This document shows positions 1-5,995 of a stretch of DNA of 11,917 bases, one piece after another; the stretch's first letter is position 1, and the number at the start of each line of letters is the position of its first letter. Made by a program: the position numbers and the translations under genes. Source of the DNA: Deinococcus marmoris DSM 12784 (lineage in GTDB: Bacteria; Deinococcota; Deinococci; Deinococcales; Deinococcaceae); contig NZ_JNIV01000118.1 in the NCBI RefSeq assembly GCF_000701405.1, positions 1 through 11,917 of the forward strand, written 5' to 3'. The notes beneath the pieces were generated by a model that saw only the letters and a list, made by a program, of their open reading frames with translations, had not been told where the DNA came from and ran no database searches.

Positions 1-571
1 CCCAGCGGCAGATAAGGGCCTCTGCGGGCAGCGTCTCGCGCAGGGCGTGGGCGACGGCCCGAATGTATGCGTCTCCGCCGCTGTGTCCACGCAGGGTATT
101 GACGCTCTTCAGCAGATTCAGATCAATGACAGCCAGAACGTGCGGGAAGCTCAGGGTGCGCTGCACCTGCATGAAAGCGGTGCGGGTCAGGCAACCGGTC
201 AACGCATCGAAGTCGGTGGACGTGGTATTCCCGGCGCTTCTGGGCAGCCGCCGGACATGCACGGTCAGACCGCCGTCGTCCGGGTAGACGATGATGCCGA
301 TCCACCCCTGGTGGCGAGGACCGAACACTTCCAGTTCTGTCCGCTGCTGGGTGTCCAGGACGTGCCTGAAGGCGGTCAGGATTTCAGGCATGGCCTTTGT
401 CGGAAGGGCGTCCGCGTAGGTCCGTCCGAGCAGTTCATGACGCTCCTTGCCCCACGCCTTCAGGGCGAAGGCGTTCACGAAGGTCAGGCGTTGATTCGCG
501 TCAAGGCTGAACATGATGTCCTCAACCCGGTCAAACGGGTGCACGGTGGCGTGCGGGACACGGGAAGACAT
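1..571 (-). CDS. PAS-GGDEF protein (putative diguanylate cyclase), partial at 3' end
   Basis: This is the N-terminal 190 residues of a sensor diguanylate cyclase, read on the minus strand from an ATG at 571; the rest lies beyond the window. Residues about 10-110 look like a PAS sensor domain (FSLDANQRLTFVN, then ERHELLGR). A GGDEF domain starts at about residue 120 with FDALTGCLTRTAFM. It continues with VIDLNLLKSVNTLRGHSGGD (residues 148-167), where the metal-binding Asp150 and the N/GHxxGD positions are kept. The sequence stops at CRWG, just before the GG(D/E)EF signature would appear, so the active-site loop cannot be judged and catalytic activity is not proven. No membrane segment is seen, so the protein is probably cytoplasmic. 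A GAGGA about 13-17 nt upstream is a poor ribosome binding site. The gene diverges from the histidine kinase gene. If active it would make c-di-GMP, like the GGDEF domain encoded at 5996-8566. Confidence 0.85.
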   Translation of the reverse strand, partial: MSSRVPHATVHPFDRVEDIMFSLDANQRLTFVNAFALKAWGKERHELLGRTYADALPTKAMPEILTAFRHVLDTQQRTELEVFGPRHQGWIGIIVYPDDGGLTVHVRRLPRSAGNTTSTDFDALTGCLTRTAFMQVQRTLSFPHVLAVIDLNLLKSVNTLRGHSGGDAYIRAVAHALRETLPAEALICRW

Positions 572-973
572 AGGGCAGGCTAGTCCTCAGGCCATGACAG
601 AAGGCTCACGGCATCCAAACATTTGGGAAAAGGCTGGTCTGCCCTCAGGCTGGGTCACAGAGAGTCCAGGCCCTCGGATCGAGGAACTGCCGGTGTCGAG
701 GTTTGCAAAAAGCGCGTTTCCAGCATGTGTTGGCCGCCCTGGCGATTTTCCGGGGATGACCACCCCCTCCCCTACGATGAAAATGAATAACCTTCCGGGT
801 GACAATCTGATGGCCAACTGCTTTAATCTCCAGCCAAGGCGCACGGCCTCCTGTGAATCCGCGTTGCTGTTCTGCCACGCGGCGGCCCACAGCCGCTAAT
901 CAACCCGCAGCCGCAAATCGACAGGCGCGGCGGGCAGTTGGTCATCCCCATCTGAGCAGGCCAGAATGGCGAC
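572..973. other. Divergent intergenic region, no convincing gene
   Basis: These roughly 400 nt separate the PAS-GGDEF gene (minus) from the kinase gene (plus) and should hold promoters for both. I see no clear -35/-10 pair for either. A TTGTCA on the minus strand near 803-808 has only weak -10 candidates after it. An 85-codon minus-strand reading frame (587-844) ends 15 nt before the PAS-GGDEF start. Its codons (AGA, TTA, GGA, AGG) are unlike the neighbouring genes and it has no recognisable domain, so I do not call it a gene. Base composition is lower in GC than the flanking genes, as expected for a regulatory gap. Confidence 0.5.
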
Positions 974-2836
974 ATGAAACGCAGCCGCCTCTCCCTGGCC
1001 GTCCTGATCTGGCTGCTGCTGGCCGGGGCAGGCGTGGCCGCGCTATTCGTCTCTGCGCGGGGGCAATTCACGGAAACGTTCGATACCGACGCCCGCATCC
1101 TGCACCGGGTCCTGTCGCAGCGCATGGAGCAGCAGGAAGCCGTATTGAACGCCGTGGACGCGCTGGGGCAGGGCCTGGACGCCTCGGCGCTGGCCAGCTA
1201 TCTGGACACGCTGCTGCGTCCCTACCCGCAGGTGGTGGCGGTGGAACGCTGCACGGTCCAGGGCTGCCAGGTGCTGGGAAGGCCCGCCGAAAGGCCGCCA
1301 GCTCTGGCTCCCGCCCTTTCCCCAGATCCCGCCGTGAACTGGCCAGAAGGCGGCGGGCCGCTGTACGCCGTGTCGCGCGGCGATGTGCGGGTCTGGGTGG
1401 ACGCCCGGCGGCTGACCGGGGCGCTGGACGAGGGGGCCGCGCCGCTGATCTACACGCTGTTCCAGCCCGCCTCAGGTGTCGTGATCGTCAATCATACGCA
1501 GGAGGGCGGGACCGCAGCGGCTTCCACCACCTTGCGGGTGGAGAAAGTGCTGGGAACGGCCCTGCAACCCTTTCCCATCGTCATCTCGCGCCCGGTGCCG
1601 TGGGGGGTCTGGCCGTGGATGGCGGGCCTGTTGTGGACTTTGCTGACGGCGGGCCTGACTGCACTGGTCTGGCGACTGCTGGACGCCCGGAGAACCGCGC
1701 AACACGCCCTGCTGGACGAGCGGGCGCGTGCGGGGGGCGTGGTGGAGGCGGCGTCCGAGGCCATCGTGGCTCTGGATGACCTTCACCGGGTCACGCTGGC
1801 AAACCCGGCAGCGCGGGCGGCGCTGGCCCACCCGCTGCCCCCCGGCACCGATCTGCGCGCCGTCACCACCTTCCAGGCCACGCTGTCGCAGGCTCCGTTT
1901 GACGCCGCTTCCTTCTGGGACAGCGCCGGGCCTGTCGCGCTGCCCGAAGGTCTGACGTTGCTGCGAAACGGCGAGGCCGTGCAGGTGGAAGGTGCTGTGG
2001 CTCCCCTCCTGGGCGCAGACGGAACCTTGCGCGGGCGGGTGCTGACCCTGCGCGAGGTGGGACCGCTCCAGCGCCGAATGCTCGAACACCTGGAAGACGG
2101 CGAGCGGCGCGTGCGCGAACACGAGGACATGCTCGCCCACGTCTCGCGCCTGTCTACCCTGGGCGAGATGGGCGCGGGTCTGGCGCACGAGTTGAACCAG
2201 CCGCTGACCGCCATCGTCAGCTACGGGCAGGCAGCGGCGCGGTTGCTGGACGATCCCGAACCCGATCTGGCGCGGGTGCGGCATGCGGTGGGCGCGTCGG
2301 TGACGCAGGCCGTGCGGGCGGCGCAGATCATCGTCCGGCTGCGCCAGTGGGTGCGCCGCACGCCCAGCAGGGCGCGGCCCACCGATCTGGTACAGGCCGT
2401 GCAGAACGTGCTGACCCTGTGCCGCGCGGACCTGAAGCGTCTGGGCGTCTCCGTGGTCACCGCCTACGCTGACGCGCCGCTGGTGCAGGCCGATCCGGTG
2501 CAACTCGAACAGATCGTCCTGAACCTGCTCAGGAACGCGCTGGACGCCGTGCAGGACACGCCTGATCCCGTCATCGAGCTGAGCATCGTGCTGGAGGGGG
2601 GAGGCTGGAACCTGAGCGTGCGCGACAACGGCCCCGGCATCGCCTCAGAGGTGGCCGCGCGCCTGTTCACGCCGTTTACCACCAGCAAGGCGGGCGGTCT
2701 GGGGCTGGGCCTCAGTCTGTCGCAGACGCTGGCGCAGGGGATGGGCGGTGACCTGAGCGGCGCGAATGCGGGTGCGGGCGGCGCGGTCTTCACCCTCAGC
2801 CTGCCGCGTCTGGAACTGGAGGCTGCCAGTGACTGA
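974..2836 (+). CDS. Membrane-bound sensor histidine kinase (FixL/DctB-like, HPK4 type)
   Basis: This 620-aa kinase should sense an extracytoplasmic signal and phosphorylate the regulator encoded just downstream. Transmembrane helix 1 is at residues about 7-28 and helix 2 at about 211-235. Between them lies a sensor region of about 180 residues containing two cysteines (C93, C98); its helical start (residues 31-65) is vaguely CHASE-like, but I do not recognise the family. A PAS-like domain spans about 250-365. The kinase core is complete: H-box LSTLGEMGAGLAHELNQPLT with phospho-acceptor H405, N-box LNLLRNALDAV (N517, N521), G1 DNGPGI (551-556), F-box LFTPFTTSK (564-572) and G2 GGLGLGLSLSQ (574-584). 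HELNQPL is typical of FixL/DctB-type kinases. The chosen ATG has only a weak GAGCAGG 13 nt upstream. The stop overlaps the regulator start, so the two are co-translated. The periplasmic ligand is unknown. Confidence 0.93.
   Translation: MKRSRLSLAVLIWLLLAGAGVAALFVSARGQFTETFDTDARILHRVLSQRMEQQEAVLNAVDALGQGLDASALASYLDTLLRPYPQVVAVERCTVQGCQVLGRPAERPPALAPALSPDPAVNWPEGGGPLYAVSRGDVRVWVDARRLTGALDEGAAPLIYTLFQPASGVVIVNHTQEGGTAAASTTLRVEKVLGTALQPFPIVISRPVPWGVWPWMAGLLWTLLTAGLTALVWRLLDARRTAQHALLDERARAGGVVEAASEAIVALDDLHRVTLANPAARAALAHPLPPGTDLRAVTTFQATLSQAPFDAASFWDSAGPVALPEGLTLLRNGEAVQVEGAVAPLLGADGTLRGRVLTLREVGPLQRRMLEHLEDGERRVREHEDMLAHVSRLSTLGEMGAGLAHELNQPLTAIVSYGQAAARLLDDPEPDLARVRHAVGASVTQAVRAAQIIVRLRQWVRRTPSRARPTDLVQAVQNVLTLCRADLKRLGVSVVTAYADAPLVQADPVQLEQIVLNLLRNALDAVQDTPDPVIELSIVLEGGGWNLSVRDNGPGIASEVAARLFTPFTTSKAGGLGLGLSLSQTLAQGMGGDLSGANAGAGGAVFTLSLPRLELEAASD
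2818..2831 (+). promoter_or_regulatory. Ribosome binding site and GTG start of the response regulator
   Basis: GGAGG at 2818-2822 lies 6 nt before a GTG at 2829-2831. This fixes the regulator start inside the kinase gene: GTGACTGA carries the regulator start and the kinase TGA (2834-2836), an 8-nt overlap. Longer in-frame starts exist upstream (for example at 2766), but they lack such a site and would add residues foreign to receiver domains. Confidence 0.8.
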
Positions 2837-3476
2837 GCCTGTTGTCAATGCTGGGCTGCCGCTGGAACCCACCGTGTATCTGGTGGACGATGACGACGCG
2901 GTGCGGGACGCGCTGGGTCTTCTGCTGGGCACCGTGGGCCTGAACGTGCGCCCCTTCGCCGACGGTCTGGAGCTGGAACGCGCCCTGGACGCCGAGGGAC
3001 CGCCCGCCATCGGCTGCCTGCTGCTGGACATTCGGATGCCGCACATCAGCGGCCTGCAACTGCAACTGCGCCTGCAAGAGCGCGGGGTGGACCTGCCGGT
3101 GATCCTGCTGACCGGGCACGCCGATGTGGAGCTGTGCCGCCGGGCCTTTCGTCAGGGTGCGGCGGACTTTCTGAGCAAGCCCGTGGACGAGACCGAATTG
3201 CTGGAAGCCGTGCAGCGCGCCGTGCGCCAGCATCTGCGGGGGCGTCAGCGCCGGGCAGCGAGTGGGCAGGCCCGGCTGCGCCTCTCGCGCCTGTCTGTCC
3301 GCGAACATGATGTCCTGCGCGGCATTCTGGATGGCCAGACCAGCAAGCAGACCGCCCGCACGCTGGAGATTTCTGCCCGCACCGTGGAAACCCACCGCGC
3401 CAGCCTGTTTGCCAAGCTGGAGGCCGAGTCGCTGGCCGGGGTGATTCGCCTCGCACTGGAGGGAGAGGAGGGCTGA
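2829..3476 (+). CDS. FixJ/LuxR-type response regulator
   Basis: This 215-aa regulator is the likely partner of the upstream kinase. The receiver domain covers residues about 14-130. It has acidic residues D20-D22, phospho-acceptor D67 in CLLLDIRMP, T95 in VILLTGHADV and K117 in DFLSKP, so every catalytic position is present. A LuxR/FixJ-type helix-turn-helix follows at about 152-212 (LSVREHDVLRGILDGQTSKQ, then ISARTVETHR at 181-190, the recognition-helix region). LTGHADV and the short linker are FixJ-like. It is expected to activate or repress transcription after phosphorylation; its targets cannot be read from sequence. The start is the GTG at 2829, backed by GGAGG 6 nt upstream and by overlap with the kinase stop. 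Its TGA is followed immediately by repeat element A, whose first bases are TACGGACTCCG. Confidence 0.94.
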   Translation: MTEPVVNAGLPLEPTVYLVDDDDAVRDALGLLLGTVGLNVRPFADGLELERALDAEGPPAIGCLLLDIRMPHISGLQLQLRLQERGVDLPVILLTGHADVELCRRAFRQGAADFLSKPVDETELLEAVQRAVRQHLRGRQRRAASGQARLRLSRLSVREHDVLRGILDGQTSKQTARTLEISARTVETHRASLFAKLEAESLAGVIRLALEGEEG

Positions 3477-3667
3477 TACGGACTCCGATCAAATCGTTTG
3501 CAAAACGATGGAAATTCGAGCCGGACTCGCAGAGCTGCGAAGCAGAGGAAGAGCGTCCTCTCCTGTGGAGCTGTACCAGTCATGGGGAGGAGTAGCCCCA
3601 TACGGGTGCTAGCTCACGACGACAGCCTGTCCATGACGAGAGCGAGTGGGAGGAGTACGGAGTCCGT
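3477..3667 (+). repeat. Interspersed repeat element A (about 191 bp, MITE-like)
   Basis: The element starts with TACGGACTCCG (3477-3487), abutting the regulator stop codon, and ends with TACGGAGTCCGT (3656-3667). Its two ends are inverted copies of a near-palindromic core, ACGGASTCCGT. It aligns along its length, in inverse orientation, with element B at 5798-5991. Shared pieces in order are ATAC(G/C)GACTCCG, a patch around AAAACGATGGAAATTCGA, GCGTCCTCTC, CTGTAC followed by TCATGG, and the terminal CGGAGTCCGT. I see no plausible protein in it. Small non-autonomous repeats of this kind are common in Deinococcus genomes. Its location suggests it now also serves as the 3' end of the two-component operon. 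Exact limits are uncertain by a few bases. Confidence 0.75.
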
Positions 3668-3767
3668 CTGAGAGTTTCTGCCCTCTCCCCTCCTCCGTAA
3701 AACTACGCAGTCCTCCCGCGAATTGCCCGGATACCGTTTTTGCCGTACCAGGCGCAAAATTACAGGC

Positions 3768-4271
3768 ATGAAGAAGATTCTGACTGCCCTGCTGACCGTC
3801 TCCCTCATCTCTCTGGCCGCCGCACAGACCACCCCCACGCCGATCAAGCTGGCCACCACCGCCACCGTCGCCCCGGCCAGCCTGAGCCTGAGTGCGGCCA
3901 GCCGGATCGCCACGCTGGCCGTGAACAACTGCGCCCAACTGGGCTACAACGTCAGCGCCACCGTGGTGGACCGCAGCGGCGTGACCCTGGCCGTGGCCCG
4001 CTCCGAGAACGCCGGGCCGCACACCCTGGGGGCCAGCTCTGGTAAGGCCTTTACCAGCGCCAGCGCCCGCGCGCTGACCAGTGACATCGCCAAGAATCTG
4101 CCGAACAATCCTGCCCTGGCCGACATCCCCGGCTATCTGGTGCTGGCGGGCGGCGCACCGATTCGCGTGGACGGCGCAGTCGTGGGCGCAGTGGGCGTGG
4201 GCGGCGCACCCAGCGGTCTGGTGGACGAGAAGTGCGGCACCGACGCCGTGGCCACGGTGCTGGGCAAGTAA
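3768..4271 (+). CDS. Secreted GlcG/HbpS-like (DUF336) protein
   Basis: This 167-aa protein starts with a clear Sec signal peptide (MKKILTALLTVSLISLAAA, likely cut after residue 19). The rest (about 35-165) is a GlcG/HbpS (DUF336) domain. Marks are LSAASRIATLAVNNCAQLGY, VVDRSGVTLAVAR, the SGKAFTSASA helix (91-100), GAPIRVDGAVVGAVGVGGAP (129-148), and the C-terminal DEKCGTDA. The family includes Streptomyces HbpS, an extracellular haem- and iron-binding oligomer, and GlcG of the glycolate operon. H85 lies just before the SGKAFT segment; ligand binding is not shown by sequence. C55 and C156 could pair outside the cytoplasm. The upstream ATG-like extension (from 3723) lacks a signal-peptide logic, so I use 3768. 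Shine-Dalgarno support is weak; a poor TTGCCC/TACCAG pair at 3723-3751 would give a very short leader. It follows the two-component genes, separated by repeat A. Confidence 0.88.
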   Translation: MKKILTALLTVSLISLAAAQTTPTPIKLATTATVAPASLSLSAASRIATLAVNNCAQLGYNVSATVVDRSGVTLAVARSENAGPHTLGASSGKAFTSASARALTSDIAKNLPNNPALADIPGYLVLAGGAPIRVDGAVVGAVGVGGAPSGLVDEKCGTDAVATVLGK

Positions 4272-4379
4272 AGTTCAGCGCCTGCTCAGGCTGTCCGGGA
4301 GACCCTTCCACGACTGGCCTGGCTGGGCAGCCTCTTGCTGTCACTGGAGTGTTCAGCAGACTGCACAAAGGCAAACACC

Positions 4380-4429
4380 GTGACGGACTGAGGGCCACCT
4401 GCCCAACCGGGTGGCCCTCAGTCCGTCAC
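4380..4429. terminator. Perfect 20-bp stem, probable bidirectional terminator
   Basis: GTGACGGACTGAGGGCCACC (4380-4399) is exactly complementary to 4410-4429, with a 10-nt loop. It lies between the convergent HbpS-like (plus) and DUF1206 (minus) genes. Read on the minus strand it is followed by GGTGTTTGCCTTTGTG, moderately T-rich. On the plus strand no T-run follows. The right arm includes the DUF1206 stop codon (4418-4420) and its last three codons, so the stem begins inside that coding region. Confidence 0.8.
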
Positions 4430-5254
4430 CTTGATGCGCCGGTACAGCGCCTGGGTCACGCACCACACGCCGTAACACAGCGTTCCCAGTGCCACCGCGC
4501 CCAGCAGGAACTGTCCGGCGGGCTGTTCACGCAGCCAGGCCAGCGCCTCGGAGGTCCCGATCACGATGCTGGCCTGATCCCGCCACGCCGCCACCAGCAA
4601 AAAGACACCCACGATGCCCAGCAGCAGGCCGCGCGCCGAGATCCCCACCTGCCCGATGCGCTTCAGGGTGCCCCTGTACTGCGCCCCGACATCGGTAAAG
4701 GCCATCTGCTCCATGAATCTGGCCCCGTAGGCCTTGTAGAACTGCCGGACCGCGACGGCCAGCAAAACCATGCCAGCCACGCCGAGCAGCACCTGACCCC
4801 CCGGCAGATCCAGCACCTGAGAGGCGGCCTGGGCCTCGCTGTTCTGGTTCCGGGAAGCGCTGCCCTGGGCCGCCGCGCGGGCGCTGAATACGGCCAGGGT
4901 CAGGTAAACGACGCCGCTGACCAGATATCCCGCGCGTTTGACCAGGCCCCTGGCTTCATTGCCCTGATGTTCCGGGTCCACAACCGCCCGCAGCAGTTGC
5001 CACAGCGCGTATCCACCCAGACCCACCACCAGCAGCCACAGCAGGGCGCTGCCTGCCGGGAGGTCTTGCAACCGCAGCAGCGCTCCCCTGGTATCGGTGG
5101 TGGAGCCTTGGCCCCCCAGGGCCAGACTCAGGGCCAGAACGCCGACGGTGCCGTACACCACTCCCTTGCTGGCATAGCCGAAACGGGCCAGGGCTTCCAG
5201 GCCCGGCGCAACCTGATGGCTGGCCCGCTCGACCTTCGATCTGGCAGTTGACAT
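4418..5254 (-). CDS. DUF1206 integral membrane protein
   Basis: This 278-aa protein has six predicted transmembrane helices at about 27-47, 70-90, 108-128, 153-173, 204-223 and 246-268, grouped as three repeated helix pairs. The first helix of each pair starts alike: RFGYASKGVVYGTVGVLAL (24-42), RAGYLVSGVVYLTLAVFSA (107-125) and RIGQVGISARGLLLGIVGVF (199-218). This threefold internal repeat is the hallmark of the DUF1206 family, whose molecular function is not established. It should sit in the cytoplasmic membrane, with a short basic N-terminus. The start ATG at 5254 has only AAAAG directly upstream, so the ribosome binding site is weak, but the N-terminal length suits the family. It stands alone: convergent with the HbpS-like gene and divergent from the small gene at 5501. 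Its last codons form half of a strong hairpin. Confidence 0.9.
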   Translation of the reverse strand: MSTARSKVERASHQVAPGLEALARFGYASKGVVYGTVGVLALSLALGGQGSTTDTRGALLRLQDLPAGSALLWLLVVGLGGYALWQLLRAVVDPEHQGNEARGLVKRAGYLVSGVVYLTLAVFSARAAAQGSASRNQNSEAQAASQVLDLPGGQVLLGVAGMVLLAVAVRQFYKAYGARFMEQMAFTDVGAQYRGTLKRIGQVGISARGLLLGIVGVFLLVAAWRDQASIVIGTSEALAWLREQPAGQFLLGAVALGTLCYGVWCVTQALYRRIKVTD

Positions 5255-5500
5255 CTTTTGACTATGCCGCGTCGTCCATCAGGCCGGATGCGCGGGGCCG
5301 CGCTGTGTTTCTTAAGGGTCGGTCTGTCCCACCCGGCGCGGGAGGCGTAAACGTCGCAGGCAGGCCCATTCCGCTCTACCAGTCAGACCACCAGACACGG
5401 GCGATCCAGTTCAGTGCCGCTGGCGATCACTTCCGAAGCTCAACCCCATGTAAAGGTTACCGGGCAGACTGGAGCGGCCCGCCCACGAGAGACTACGGGC
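5255..5500. other. Divergent intergenic region
   Basis: This gap of 246 nt separates the DUF1206 gene (minus) from the small hypothetical gene (plus). I see no convincing promoter, hairpin or RNA gene. The reading frame of the downstream gene stays open back to a GTG at 5414, but without a ribosome binding site. Confidence 0.4.
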
Positions 5501-5797
5501 ATGGATTTCCAGGCAGCGCAGACCGCATTCGAATCAGCCTTCAACGCCCACAAACACGGCAGAGAGGGCCTGAACGTCGTGCCGGAAGTGAGCGGTGATC
5601 ACTTCCACGTCTCGGTGCGCTTTCAGGATGTGGACGCCGAGCGCGGTTTTGACGTGGTGGCCGAACCCCTTCCCAGCGAACACCGCAGCGCCGAGGAACT
5701 TGGACAGGAAGTGGCCGAGGTGGTGCGACGTGAACTGATGTACGGCCAGCTTCCCGCGCGTGACGAGCAGGGCAGCTTCAAGCGAATCGTCGTCTGA
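5501..5797 (+). CDS. Small hypothetical protein (98 aa)
   Basis: I do not recognise a family. The 98-aa product is soluble and fairly acidic, with no signal peptide or membrane segment. A likely N-terminal helix (DFQAAQTAFESAFNAHKHG) is followed by beta-like stretches (LNVVPEV, HFHVSVRFQDV, GFDVVAEPL), then a helix (SAEELGQEVAEVVRRELMYG) and a short basic tail. Such a helix-strand-strand-helix order suggests a small alpha/beta fold. Third-position GC is high, like real genes nearby. I chose the ATG at 5501, with a weak GAGA upstream, over a GTG at 5414 that adds 29 residues with less natural composition. The stop TGA is followed at once by repeat element B. The gene is convergent with the TPR/HD-GYP/GGDEF gene, with only the repeat between them. 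Confidence 0.7.
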   Translation: MDFQAAQTAFESAFNAHKHGREGLNVVPEVSGDHFHVSVRFQDVDAERGFDVVAEPLPSEHRSAEELGQEVAEVVRRELMYGQLPARDEQGSFKRIVV

Positions 5798-5991
5798 TAC
5801 GGACTCCGTCTGTAACGCGGCAGAAATCGGGACAGCGCCGAGTACCCGCACTTCACGCCCGGAACCCGTTTTTCTTCTGCTCACCGTCTTGTCCAGAACA
5901 GCGCCCATGACCCGTACAGCCCGCAGAGAGGACGCCTGGACGCCCGTTCGGATTTCCAATTATTTTCAACACTTTCCAACCGGAGTCGGTA
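5798..5991 (-). repeat. Interspersed repeat element B (about 194 bp, related to A)
   Basis: The plus strand begins TACGGACTCCGT (5798-5809), right after the TGA of the small gene, and ends CGGAGTCGGTA (5981-5991), 4 nt before the stop of the minus-strand gene. Read on the minus strand it aligns with element A: ATACCGACTCCG, a GGAAATCCGAACGG patch, GCGTCCTCTC, CTGTACGGGTCATGG and a terminal ACGGAGTCCGT. Divergence from A is substantial, so these are old or different subfamily copies. It fills the whole intergenic gap and may end transcription from both sides. Confidence 0.75.
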
Positions 5992-5995
5992 TGAA

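Noticed and set aside
587..844. 85-codon minus-strand reading frame just upstream of the PAS-GGDEF gene
   Set aside because: Its codon use (AGA, TTA, GGA, AGG) is unlike neighbouring genes, the AGGAGG lies only 2 nt before the GTG, and no domain is visible.
1472..2503. 343-codon minus-strand frame opposite the histidine kinase
   Set aside because: Antisense shadow of a gene with intact H, N, G1, F and G2 boxes; the product is of low-complexity composition (His, Arg, Gln).
5534..5959. 141-codon minus-strand frame across element B and the small gene
   Set aside because: Its N-terminal half is repeat-element sequence and the rest is antisense to the 98-aa gene.
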